Below, piece after piece: positions 8,659 through 15,973 of a stretch of 17,521 bases of DNA. How positions within the stretch are numbered: position 1 is the stretch's first letter; the number at the start of each line of letters is the position of its first letter. The notes under the pieces are model-generated. The model made no database searches and was not told where the DNA came from. It saw only the letters and a program-made list of their open reading frames with translations. The DNA lies in the NCBI GenBank assembly GCA_017995875.1, contig JAGOIB010000007.1, forward strand, positions 20,898-38,418, in the 5' to 3' direction. Position numbers and translations under genes: made by a program. Source of the DNA: Saprospiraceae bacterium (GTDB taxonomy: Bacteria; Bacteroidota; Bacteroidia; Chitinophagales; Saprospiraceae).

Positions 8659-10056
8659 ATGCATATCAAAACTATTTTAACAACTATTCTTATGGTGAGT
8701 GTATTCATTGTCTCCTATGGACAACAGCGGGTAGGAATCAATACCACCACACCGGTACGGCCATTGGAAATCTATGGCAATGGAGAACAGTATTTAAGAG
8801 TTCACTCTTCTACAGCATCTAACAACAGGGTTGGCATTGAGTTTATTCGAGGAGATGACGACTCCAACGCAAGAGACTGGAAAATCGAGAACTGGGATGG
8901 TAATTTTAAAATTCTGACAGGCACTGACAACTTTGCAACCCTGGGTGATCATGTACTGCATATCAGTGAGGATGGATTGGTAGGTATAGGTACAACCTCG
9001 CCAGTCACCCGGTTGCATGTTGATGGCGGAGAAGATGCTTCCAATACGCTTGATGGATATCTGATGTTGGGAACCAAGACCGGCAACAATCTCATCATGG
9101 ATCAGAATGAAATTATGGCGAGACTCAATGGGGCACCATCTACATTGTATATCCAGACCGGAGGCGGAAACACATGGTTTGCAGGCGGGGATGTATTTAT
9201 GGGATCTGGTGGTGGAAAAGTAAGTATAGGCGGTGCTCCGCTTAGTGAGCGATTCAATATCAATGGTTCTTTGTATCAGGTACAATTGAGAAATCCTCTT
9301 GATGGGATGAATGACTGGTACATCGGTGCCAGCAATGCATCTTGGCAGACAGGCGATGATCTGTTGTGTTTCAGTCCAAATACCGGGCAACTTAATTCTA
9401 CGCTTCGATTGAAAAGAGTCACCGAGAACAATGGTTCGGAAGCACCTGTTATGATTACGTCTCCTTCCACACAAACGCTGTTCTTTGATGGTAATGAAAT
9501 AGACAGTAATACTCCTTTATATATCAACCACAATTCGGATGAAGAAACCTATATCAATCCAAGTGGCGGAAAGGTAGGCGTTGGAACTTCAAATCCGGAT
9601 GGTGTACTTACTGTAAAAACGACTGAGTTTGGATTGGGCGTCAAGCGTGATTTTGGAACGTGGTGGATAAGTCCTACGTCAACTGGTGTAGTTAACTTTT
9701 GGAAAAACACAGATCTCCTTGCGTATTTCTCTTATGACAATGGCGGAGACTGGATAGCTGTATCCGATAGAAATCTGAAAGAGAATATTCGGGGGATTGG
9801 TTCGGTGATGGAAAACATCAATAAGGTTCGGCTAACCTCCTATAGTTTCATTCATGATCCTGCATCCAGAAAAGATATAGGGGTGATAGCGCAGGAGCTT
9901 GAACCTTTGTTTCCGGAAGCTGTCAGCTACAACAATGGTCAATATGGTGTCAGTTATGATCAGCTGACAGTCATCGGTATCAAGGGTATACAGGAACAAC
10001 AGTCCAGGCTGGAAGACCTCAATCGCAAGCTGGATTCAATGCTGTATGATAAATAA
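8659..10056 (+). CDS. Secreted fibre-like protein with S74 chaperone domain, copy 3
   Basis: The third tandem paralogue, 465 residues, 69 bases after copy 2. The signal peptide MHIKTILTTILMVSVFIVSYG is followed by QQRVGINTTTPVRPLEIYG. The frame is open from 8596, but those 21 residues are polar and would bury the signal, so the ATG at 8659 was chosen. It shares LVGIGTTSPVTRLHVDGG, DWYIGASNASW, LFFDGNEID and ETYINPSGGKVGVGT. The S74 domain has VSDRNLKENI (Ser369, Lys374), DIGVIAQELEPLFPEAV, VSYDQLTVIGIKGIQEQQ and a terminal coiled coil. The Ser/Lys dyad is complete. The haemoglobin gene follows after 45 bases, suggesting cotranscription. A 226-codon antisense frame inside this gene (8794-9474) is best read as a shadow. 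Confidence 0.88.
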   Translation: MHIKTILTTILMVSVFIVSYGQQRVGINTTTPVRPLEIYGNGEQYLRVHSSTASNNRVGIEFIRGDDDSNARDWKIENWDGNFKILTGTDNFATLGDHVLHISEDGLVGIGTTSPVTRLHVDGGEDASNTLDGYLMLGTKTGNNLIMDQNEIMARLNGAPSTLYIQTGGGNTWFAGGDVFMGSGGGKVSIGGAPLSERFNINGSLYQVQLRNPLDGMNDWYIGASNASWQTGDDLLCFSPNTGQLNSTLRLKRVTENNGSEAPVMITSPSTQTLFFDGNEIDSNTPLYINHNSDEETYINPSGGKVGVGTSNPDGVLTVKTTEFGLGVKRDFGTWWISPTSTGVVNFWKNTDLLAYFSYDNGGDWIAVSDRNLKENIRGIGSVMENINKVRLTSYSFIHDPASRKDIGVIAQELEPLFPEAVSYNNGQYGVSYDQLTVIGIKGIQEQQSRLEDLNRKLDSMLYDK

Positions 10057-10101
10057 ATTATTCTACCTAAAATATTCCTTCAACATCTAAAAAACAAAAT
10101 C

Positions 10102-10473
10102 ATGGAAGCAACACAAGCCACGACCCTATTCAATCGCATTGGCGGCATGCCAGCTGTTAATGCTGCGGTGGATATCTTTTATGCAAAAGTAATTGCCGAT
10201 GATCGGGTCAATCATTTCTTCAGGCACATCGACATACAAAAGCAGTCAGGGAAATTAAAGGCATTCATGGCCTTCGCGTTTGGTGCTCCCCTTCCCTACT
10301 CCGGCAAATCACTCAGGGATGCACATCAACATATGCATCTTACAGAATTGCATTTCAATACAGTAGCAGAACATCTGGTAAGCACTTTGCATGAATTGCA
10401 AGTTGGTCAACCATTAATTGATGAAGTAGTGCGGGTAGTGATGACGACCAAAAATGATGTGTTGAATCTTTAG
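10102..10473 (+). CDS. Group I truncated haemoglobin
   Basis: A 123-residue 2/2 haemoglobin, the normal length for group I. It opens with TLFNRIGGMPAVNAAVDIFYAKV, where Tyr27 is the likely B10 tyrosine. It continues with DDRVNHFFRHIDIQKQ (Phe40 near CD1), the GAPLPYSGKSLRDAH loop and TELHFNTVAEHL, in which His84 is the proximal haem ligand (F8). Aligned by hand to mycobacterial HbN, the distal positions E7 and E11 are Gln48 and Leu52; this alignment is approximate. It should bind haem and O2 or NO in the cytoplasm, with NO detoxification or oxygen handling as usual roles. It lies 45 bases after the third S74 gene with no promoter-like TTTG box, so it may share their transcript. It is convergent with the FG-GAP gene. 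Confidence 0.93.
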   Translation: MEATQATTLFNRIGGMPAVNAAVDIFYAKVIADDRVNHFFRHIDIQKQSGKLKAFMAFAFGAPLPYSGKSLRDAHQHMHLTELHFNTVAEHLVSTLHELQVGQPLIDEVVRVVMTTKNDVLNL

Positions 10474-10521
10474 TTGGTGTAGGAGGCAATGTAATGAGCT
10501 TACTCAAAACAGAAACACTGA

Positions 10522-11940
10522 TCATTCAATTCTTGCAAACATGGATGCACCCTGATTAGAAACTCCATTTGGATCGGCTGTCTGTGAGCCAATCACAATG
10601 TCATTACCGCTGACACCAATTCCTATACCAAAGAGATTTCCATTAGCTGCTAATGGGTCTGAAATGATCAAATGTTCATACCAGACACCGTTTGAATTTT
10701 TAAATACATAGACGCGGCCTGCGTTTAAGAGCGGGGATCCAGTACATCCTGTGATGGAAGCTTCACTCGTTGCACTTACTAAAAGGTATTGGCCTTGAAG
10801 GTTTACACGTATTCCAAAATTGCTATAATTCTCCCCGTTATATTCTTTCTGTAATGGCCATGTTGTGCCATTCCGTTTAAATATAAAAGCAGAGGCAATG
10901 GCAAACGAGGTATCCAAATTTGAGCCCACCACGGCAAAGTCATTGTTCAAAGTTACACTGACACCATAACCGAAATAGGATGGCAAGGGAGGATTCAAGA
11001 TAGCCTGCTCGCTCCAAACTGATCCATTGAAAAAGAAAACATAGGCAGCTCCGGTTGTTAATCCTCCGGGGTAGGCTCCTACAATCAACCGATCTGTCGT
11101 GATATCCAATGATGTTCCAAATCGTGCAAGTGTGGCTGCATTGGATGCTGTCAACTTTTGTGCTTCTGTCCAGGCTGACGGTCCTTCATTAAAAACATAA
11201 GCCGACCCAGAGTTACTGCCAACATCATCATTGCCTGAGGCTCCGACAACGGCTTTCAATCCAGAGATGGCTACCGGGCTTCCGAATACATCGCCATCTG
11301 CTGCATCTGATGCAGTAATCTTATCAAATTCGCTCCAGGTAGTGCCGGTGAGTTTAAAGATGTAAGCAGATCCTGAATTGGTTCCATTATCATCATCCAA
11401 TGATGCGCCAACGATCGCATAGTTTCCGGAGATATCAACGGAGACACCAAAGAAATCATCGAGTGCTCCATCACTCGCCAATAGCTTTTGATGCTGCACC
11501 CATTGTTGTCCGCTTCGTTTAAAAATGTAAGCTGCACCCGTACCAATGTTGCTTGCATTCTCTGCCGAACGAGCGCCGATAATTGCGTAATCGCCGGAGA
11601 TTGCAACCGAACAACCAAAGACATCGCTGGCAGTGCCATCAGATGAAGTGGCGGGCACATAATTTTTTAATGCCCCTAGTCCCTGAACGGATCCATCAAG
11701 GTCATTGCTTGCAGCGGTGGCCGTGAGGCTTAGCCATTCTACTCCATTGAATCCTTCAAAGTCATTGGTGGTATCATTCCAGCGAATGTTGCCTTTAACG
11801 GCGGCAGCATTATTATCTCCGACCCGCAGGCGTCCTGTGACTCGCATTTGACCTGTAACTACTACACTATCTGCTTGTGCCTTGAAGGCTATGGCAGGAA
11901 GTAGTAAAAAGACGATGAAAAATAATTCCTTGTATTTCAT
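10522..11940 (-). CDS. Secreted FG-GAP seven-repeat propeller protein
   Basis: A 472-residue exported protein. The signal peptide MKYKELFFIVFLLLPAIAFKAQA is followed by a short head (about 24-75) with VTGRLRVGDNNAAAVKGNIRWN and FEGFNGVEWLSLT, a module also common at the start of Bacteroidota fibre-like surface proteins. From about residue 90 to the end I count seven FG-GAP-type units. Each has the order ASDG...FG.SV.ISG..AIVGA....GSAY.FK..G..W...Q, which suggests a seven-bladed integrin-alpha-like beta propeller. Later units (5-7) are more degenerate. There is no T9SS tail, membrane anchor or enzyme motif, so a binding or structural role at the cell surface or periplasm is inferred. The ATG at 11940 is supported by a perfect TAATTTTG box five bases upstream. 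Its stop lies 48 bases from the haemoglobin stop, convergently. Confidence 0.9.
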   Translation of the reverse strand: MKYKELFFIVFLLLPAIAFKAQADSVVVTGQMRVTGRLRVGDNNAAAVKGNIRWNDTTNDFEGFNGVEWLSLTATAASNDLDGSVQGLGALKNYVPATSSDGTASDVFGCSVAISGDYAIIGARSAENASNIGTGAAYIFKRSGQQWVQHQKLLASDGALDDFFGVSVDISGNYAIVGASLDDDNGTNSGSAYIFKLTGTTWSEFDKITASDAADGDVFGSPVAISGLKAVVGASGNDDVGSNSGSAYVFNEGPSAWTEAQKLTASNAATLARFGTSLDITTDRLIVGAYPGGLTTGAAYVFFFNGSVWSEQAILNPPLPSYFGYGVSVTLNNDFAVVGSNLDTSFAIASAFIFKRNGTTWPLQKEYNGENYSNFGIRVNLQGQYLLVSATSEASITGCTGSPLLNAGRVYVFKNSNGVWYEHLIISDPLAANGNLFGIGIGVSGNDIVIGSQTADPNGVSNQGASMFARIE

Positions 11941-11945
11941 GCTCT

Positions 11946-11953
11946 CAAAATTA
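11946..11953 (-). promoter_or_regulatory. -7 box of the FG-GAP gene, leaderless arrangement
   Basis: Read on the minus strand, TAATTTTG matches TAnnTTTG exactly and ends five bases before the ATG at 11940. A TTTC lies 20 bases further upstream as a possible weak -33 element. Transcription would begin at or next to the start codon, implying a leaderless or nearly leaderless message. Confidence 0.5.
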
Positions 11954-12020
11954 CCGCATCACTTCAGGCACTTGAAATACCGCAATCAGGGGATTTTAGC
12001 TCTTGACAGTTCCAGTACTT

Positions 12021-12068
12021 TTTGGAGCTCCAAAGATTATCCGTATTTAAACGTTTACCAAACGGATA
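12021..12068. promoter_or_regulatory. Operator-like dyads between FG-GAP and retropepsin genes
   Basis: A perfect 14-bp palindrome, tttggagctccaaa, occupies 12021-12034. Next to it, tatccgt (12038-12044) and acggata (12062-12068) flank a perfect 10-bp palindrome taaacgttta (12048-12057); the two centres differ by half a base. The region ends 17 bases before the + strand -7 box at 12086. Position and symmetry fit a transcription-factor site; the factor is unknown. Confidence 0.45.
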
Positions 12069-12085
12069 GTTTCTTCGCTTCACCC

Positions 12086-12093
12086 TATCTTTG
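12086..12093 (+). promoter_or_regulatory. -7 box of the retropepsin gene
   Basis: TATCTTTG matches TAnnTTTG exactly and ends 15 bases before the ATG at 12109. It overlaps the TTG at 12091 where the open frame begins, so that upstream start would not be transcribed in full. This box therefore decides the start codon. No clear -33 element. Confidence 0.6.
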
Positions 12094-12108
12094 AAAAAAT
12101 GTCCTGTG

Positions 12109-12501
12109 ATGTCAGTTATTAAACTTCCTATCCTATTTGGCGGCTCTAAAGGAGAAACGCGTTTGCTTTCACTCTTTGACAGTGGAGCAAATCTCTCATG
12201 TATCAATCCGGATTTCCTGGAAAAGTTAGAGGCCCCCGTGAAATTAGGTTGGGTGCGTAACCTGTATACAGCAGCTGAAGGTCACTTCATTGAAATCGAA
12301 GAAGCTGTAAGATTAGATTTCTATCTGGAAGATGTTCTCTTATCAGATGAATTCCTGGTTGTGCCCGGACTCAGCGAAGAGGCCGTCATTGGTGCAGCCA
12401 CTATGCAGAAATGGCGCATGAAACTCGACTTTGAACATGACACCGTCCATGTTGATCCCAAAGTAGCCAAGCTGCAGTTAAAGAAAACATCTGCTGCATA
12501 A
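12109..12501 (+). CDS. Retropepsin-like aspartic protease, single domain
   Basis: A 130-residue protein with the retroviral-type aspartyl protease motif: LFDSGANLSCI with catalytic Asp24-Ser25-Gly26, a beta-rich middle with flap-like LYTAAEGHFIEIEE, and the second hydrophobic-hydrophobic-Gly element EAVIGAATMQKWRMKLDFE near residues 92-108. One catalytic Asp per chain means the active enzyme would be a homodimer, as in retropepsins. There is no signal peptide or membrane segment, so a cytoplasmic location is predicted. The substrate is unknown; bacterial members of the retropepsin-like families are mostly uncharacterised. The start is fixed by the -7 box overlapping the upstream TTG. It is divergent from the FG-GAP gene and appears monocistronic. 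A perfect hairpin lies 43 bases after the stop. Confidence 0.85.
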   Translation: MSVIKLPILFGGSKGETRLLSLFDSGANLSCINPDFLEKLEAPVKLGWVRNLYTAAEGHFIEIEEAVRLDFYLEDVLLSDEFLVVPGLSEEAVIGAATMQKWRMKLDFEHDTVHVDPKVAKLQLKKTSAA

Positions 12502-12543
12502 ACACACAAAATCAATCTCCTTCATTGCATTTGCTGATGTTAA

Positions 12544-12562
12544 CTGGAAAATCCTTTTCCAG
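12544..12562. repeat. Perfect 8-bp hairpin after the retropepsin gene
   Basis: Arms ctggaaaa and ttttccag with a 3-base loop. It is followed by AT-rich sequence (gcattaaaattttatt) but no continuous T run, so it could be a weak transcription end or RNA-stabilising stem for the upstream gene. Confidence 0.45.
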
Positions 12563-12634
12563 CGTGCATTAAAATTTTATTAAATATTCCCTTCCCTGTA
12601 CCTGCCAAAGTACTTTTAGGCTACCTTGTCGTGA

Positions 12635-12671
12635 GCTATCATAGCAAGGGCAAAGAAAGATTTATCTTTGC
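12635..12671 (+). promoter_or_regulatory. -7 box with overlapping dyads, SprB-repeat gene promoter
   Basis: TATCTTTG at 12663-12670 is an exact TAnnTTTG match, giving a predicted start of transcription near 12677 and a leader of about 50 bases. It lies inside an inverted repeat with arms gcaaaga (12650-12656) and tctttgc (12665-12671). A second dyad, gctatcatagc (12635-12645), sits just upstream. A regulator binding either dyad would cover the promoter; that is inference from position. Confidence 0.45.
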
Positions 12672-12725
12672 TCATGCATGAATGAATAACCTATTAGAAA
12701 CCGTATTTAAATCATCCGAATGCTT

Positions 12726-15569
12726 ATGAAAAAAGTATACCTATTTGCTTTATTGGCAACATTCTCAATCTCCCTCCTAACTTCACAGTCGCATGCTCAA
12801 AAAGACAATTGGCATTTTCCCGGAAATCATTCTCCCTCAAGGAGTGTTTTTCTTTATACGCTGACCACACTTGATGAGCCATACAATGACCTCACCGGAG
12901 CAACTTCTATCAACGGTGGTGAGCTATGGGATGATCCGGAATATGTAGTGCCAATCGGGTTCGCATTTGAAATTAATGGGAACGCTGTGACCGCCCTTCA
13001 ATTTGTCGGATCAGGAAGCTTTCTTGCCGCACCTACCTCTGATCCGGATATTTTGACCGGGGTACTCCCTTTTGAAATGGACCTTATTGACAGAGGGGAT
13101 ATCGATGGCACTTCCGTTTCACCGCTTAGTTATAAAGTCGAGGGATCTCCCGGAAGCCGAATCTGTAAAATTGAATGGAAAAATGCAGGTTCTTTTGAAG
13201 AGCTTAATACTGAAAATACCCTTGATATGTTTATCAATTTTCAGTTATGGTTGTATGAGGGAATTAACAGGATCGAATTCCATTTTGGCAGTAACAATAT
13301 TAATAACCCTGACCTTTTTTATGGGGGATTTGGTATCTATATGGGAACAACTGACATTGACCCGAATACAGATGAAATTTATAATCCGCATTTTTTTGCC
13401 GGTTCAATCGATGCACCTTTTTTGAGTGCAGCTGTTGAAACGATTGATGGCACACCAGCTCCAGGTACAGTTTACAGGTTGTCGCTCGATCTTCCTGTTG
13501 AGGTCACAGTGACAGGACAAAACAGCACATCAACCTGTCAACCAAATGGAAGTGCAAGTGCTGAAGCGACAGGTGGTGTGGAACCTTATGAATACTTATG
13601 GAATACGACTGAAACATCACCCTCGATTTCATTCCTTGATGCGGGTACTTACATAGTGACCGTTACAGATGCAAATGGAAGTTCTGCCACAGGTAGTGTG
13701 ACGATCACCAATGTAGGCCCTATCAATCCAAATGCCAGTGCAACCGATGAAACCTCTGTAGATGGCAATGATGGCACTGCTACTTCTTCTGCATTTGGTG
13801 GAAGCCCACCCTATTCATTTGAGTGGAGCAATGGAGGTACTACACAAACGATAACTAATCTTGCGCCAGGGTTATACACCGTAACGGTGACGGACAGTGA
13901 AGATTGTTTTGCCTTACAGAGCGTGATTGTAGGCGCTTTCGGTTGTCCGGCAATCACACTGGATGTTGACATCCTTGATGCTACTTGTTTTGGTGCCTGT
14001 GATGGGGAGATAGATCTGACCGTTACAGGCGGATCGGCGCCGTACATCTACATCTGGAGCAATGGATTGTCAAGTGAAGATGCATTTGGATTATGTGCAG
14101 GAGATTATTTCGTGACCATCCTTGATGCTAATGGCTGCTCTGTGAATGGCGGCCCTTATACTGTATCCCAGTCACCGGAGATTGTTGTCAATGCGGGTGC
14201 TACTGATGAAACTGCTGCGGGTGCTAACGATGGTACTGCATGGGCTGCACCCACAGGTGGATTGCCTCCATATACTTATTTATGGAACAATGGCGCAACA
14301 GACTCACTCATCATCAATTTGCCTGAAGGTGTTTATACGGTTGTTGTAACAGATGCACAGGCATGTGCCGCCATACAATCAGTGACGGTAAATGCCTTTA
14401 CATGTCAACTGGTAAGTCTCATTACGCAAAATAACTGCTTTGGAAGTTGTGATGGAAGTATCGAAGTCAGCCTGATCAATGCGGTTGCTCCTATCACCTA
14501 TGTATGGGGAGATGGAACCACTGTACCATTTGTTGACAGTCTTTGCGCAGGCTCATATACTGTGACAGCAGTAGATGGCGCAGGATGTACCGCAACCGGT
14601 GAGTACGCTATTACACAACCTTCCGAAATATTGACTAATGCAGGAAGTACAGCTGAGACTTCTCCAGATGCCAATGACGGTTCAGCGTGGGTAGCTCCTG
14701 TTGGAGGCACTCCGCCGTATACGTACAACTGGAGTAATGGTAGTACTGATTCATTGATCATCAATCTGACACCAGCAACGTATTCAGTCACTGTTACGGA
14801 TGGTGCCGGATGCGAAATAATTGGAAGTATTGTCGTAGATTCTTTTTCTTGTCTGGGTAGTATAGAAGCCGCTTATTTAGATCCCTCGTGTTATACATTC
14901 TGCGATGGTAGTGCCAGCGTAGCGCTTATCGGAGGTGTCGGACCGATTACCTATGCCTGGAATACAGGAGATACAACAAATAATATTAGTCTCCTTTGTG
15001 AAGGCACATACATCGTTACGATTACAGACATAGGACAAAACTGTGTGGCCAATCTATCATTTGATATTGTCTCTCCTGATTCTTTGTACATAGCGGTTGA
15101 TCAGATCATACATGTTACAGATTCGACACAGGGATCAATATTCATCTCACCTATAGGCGGTACATCGGATTACTCGTTTATATGGCTTGATGCATTTGGA
15201 AATGTACTTTCTACGACAGAAGATGTTACAGGCCTTGTGGCCGGTATATATTATCCAGGGGTTATTGATGCTAATGGATGCACGTTCTTCCTGGACGGTG
15301 TAGAGGTTCTTGATAATACGGTTGGAACCATTACACTTATCAATACTGACGTTCGTTTGTATCCAAACCCGGCCAATGAGCAGGTGTATATCGATATAGA
15401 GGATATCACAGGATTCAGTATCCAATTGCGTAGCCTGGATGGACGAGTAATCAGAAGCTGGAAAGAGGAGAAAACGATTGACGTGAGGTCGATTCCTGCT
15501 GGCATATATTTAATAGAAGGTATATCGGGATCAAAGATGTTCCGTCAGCGCTTGGTGATTGCGAGGTAA
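12726..15569 (+). CDS. T9SS-exported SprB-repeat surface protein
   Basis: A protein of 947 residues. The signal peptide MKKVYLFALLATFSISLLTSQSHAQ is followed by an unidentified N-terminal domain (about 25-255; WHFPGNHSPSRSVFLYTLTT, then YGGFGIYMGTTDIDP). Residues about 262-865 hold eight SprB-like repeats with the pattern DGS...GG.PPY.Y.WSNG......L..G.Y.VTVTD..GC. Repeats with CxxxCDG alternate with repeats starting ATDET...NDGTA. The last 72 residues (about 876-947; VRLYPNPANEQVYID ... IPAGIYLIEG ... RQRLVIAR) are a type A T9SS sorting domain, so the protein should cross the outer membrane and be processed at the surface. Length is moderate compared with giant SprB adhesins. The frame also has an ATG at 12720; the second ATG gives the cleaner signal peptide. 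Adhesion or gliding-related function is inferred. Confidence 0.92.
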   Translation: MKKVYLFALLATFSISLLTSQSHAQKDNWHFPGNHSPSRSVFLYTLTTLDEPYNDLTGATSINGGELWDDPEYVVPIGFAFEINGNAVTALQFVGSGSFLAAPTSDPDILTGVLPFEMDLIDRGDIDGTSVSPLSYKVEGSPGSRICKIEWKNAGSFEELNTENTLDMFINFQLWLYEGINRIEFHFGSNNINNPDLFYGGFGIYMGTTDIDPNTDEIYNPHFFAGSIDAPFLSAAVETIDGTPAPGTVYRLSLDLPVEVTVTGQNSTSTCQPNGSASAEATGGVEPYEYLWNTTETSPSISFLDAGTYIVTVTDANGSSATGSVTITNVGPINPNASATDETSVDGNDGTATSSAFGGSPPYSFEWSNGGTTQTITNLAPGLYTVTVTDSEDCFALQSVIVGAFGCPAITLDVDILDATCFGACDGEIDLTVTGGSAPYIYIWSNGLSSEDAFGLCAGDYFVTILDANGCSVNGGPYTVSQSPEIVVNAGATDETAAGANDGTAWAAPTGGLPPYTYLWNNGATDSLIINLPEGVYTVVVTDAQACAAIQSVTVNAFTCQLVSLITQNNCFGSCDGSIEVSLINAVAPITYVWGDGTTVPFVDSLCAGSYTVTAVDGAGCTATGEYAITQPSEILTNAGSTAETSPDANDGSAWVAPVGGTPPYTYNWSNGSTDSLIINLTPATYSVTVTDGAGCEIIGSIVVDSFSCLGSIEAAYLDPSCYTFCDGSASVALIGGVGPITYAWNTGDTTNNISLLCEGTYIVTITDIGQNCVANLSFDIVSPDSLYIAVDQIIHVTDSTQGSIFISPIGGTSDYSFIWLDAFGNVLSTTEDVTGLVAGIYYPGVIDANGCTFFLDGVEVLDNTVGTITLINTDVRLYPNPANEQVYIDIEDITGFSIQLRSLDGRVIRSWKEEKTIDVRSIPAGIYLIEGISGSKMFRQRLVIAR

Positions 15570-15639
15570 GGCGAAAAAACAAGTATTCGGAAGTGAGGCA
15601 ATACCCTTTCTAAGCCACTTAAAATCAATTAATTATAAC

Positions 15640-15674
15640 AGTGTGGCACACCTAGGTGTGGCACACTTTTTTTT
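15640..15674 (+). terminator. Terminator-like palindrome, copy 1
   Basis: A 28-bp near-palindrome made of two gtgtggcacac half-sites joined by ctag; symmetric except for one G/G pair in each arm. Its centre, cctagg, is fully palindromic. Eight T follow on the + strand (15667-15674). It lies 71 bases after the stop of the SprB-repeat gene and would be its first intrinsic terminator. Confidence 0.7.
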
Positions 15675-15754
15675 ATCCTAAGAATTGCCTGAAATCGCCT
15701 TGATTTTGGGATGTCATAATCCTTATAACAATTTAACATTCAAATAGTTATAAC

Positions 15755-15789
15755 AGTGTGGCACACTTAGGTGTGGCACACTTTTTTTT
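15755..15789 (+). terminator. Terminator-like palindrome, copy 2
   Basis: The same two gtgtggcacac half-sites joined by ttag, so the central pairing has one C/G to T-G wobble change in RNA. Eight T follow (15782-15789). The flanks match copies 1 and 3. Confidence 0.65.
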
Positions 15790-15870
15790 AGAATGATTAA
15801 TTGTCTGAAACTGGCTTGATTTTGGGATGTCAGATAGCTTACAACAAACTCGCATTCAAATAGTTATAAT

Positions 15871-15904
15871 AGTGTGGCACACTTAGATGTGGCACACTAT
15901 TTTT
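15871..15904 (+). terminator. Terminator-like palindrome, copy 3 (most decayed)
   Basis: The first half-site is intact. The second begins atgtgg instead of gtgtgg, which breaks a central pair. The T tract is interrupted (tattttta). Terminator strength should be lower than in copies 1 and 2. Confidence 0.55.
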
Positions 15905-15973
15905 ATATATAAAAATACCTTGTTTTTGGGGGTTAGAATCTCTATAACAAGATCACATTCAAATAGTTATAAT

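Noticed and set aside
8794..9474. 226-codon minus-strand frame
   Set aside because: It lies wholly inside the third S74 gene, with Cys/His-rich, domain-free composition; a codon-bias shadow.
5655..10056. Prophage tail-fibre region
   Set aside because: The S74 proteins have Sec signal peptides and there are no capsid, tail, integrase or lysis genes.
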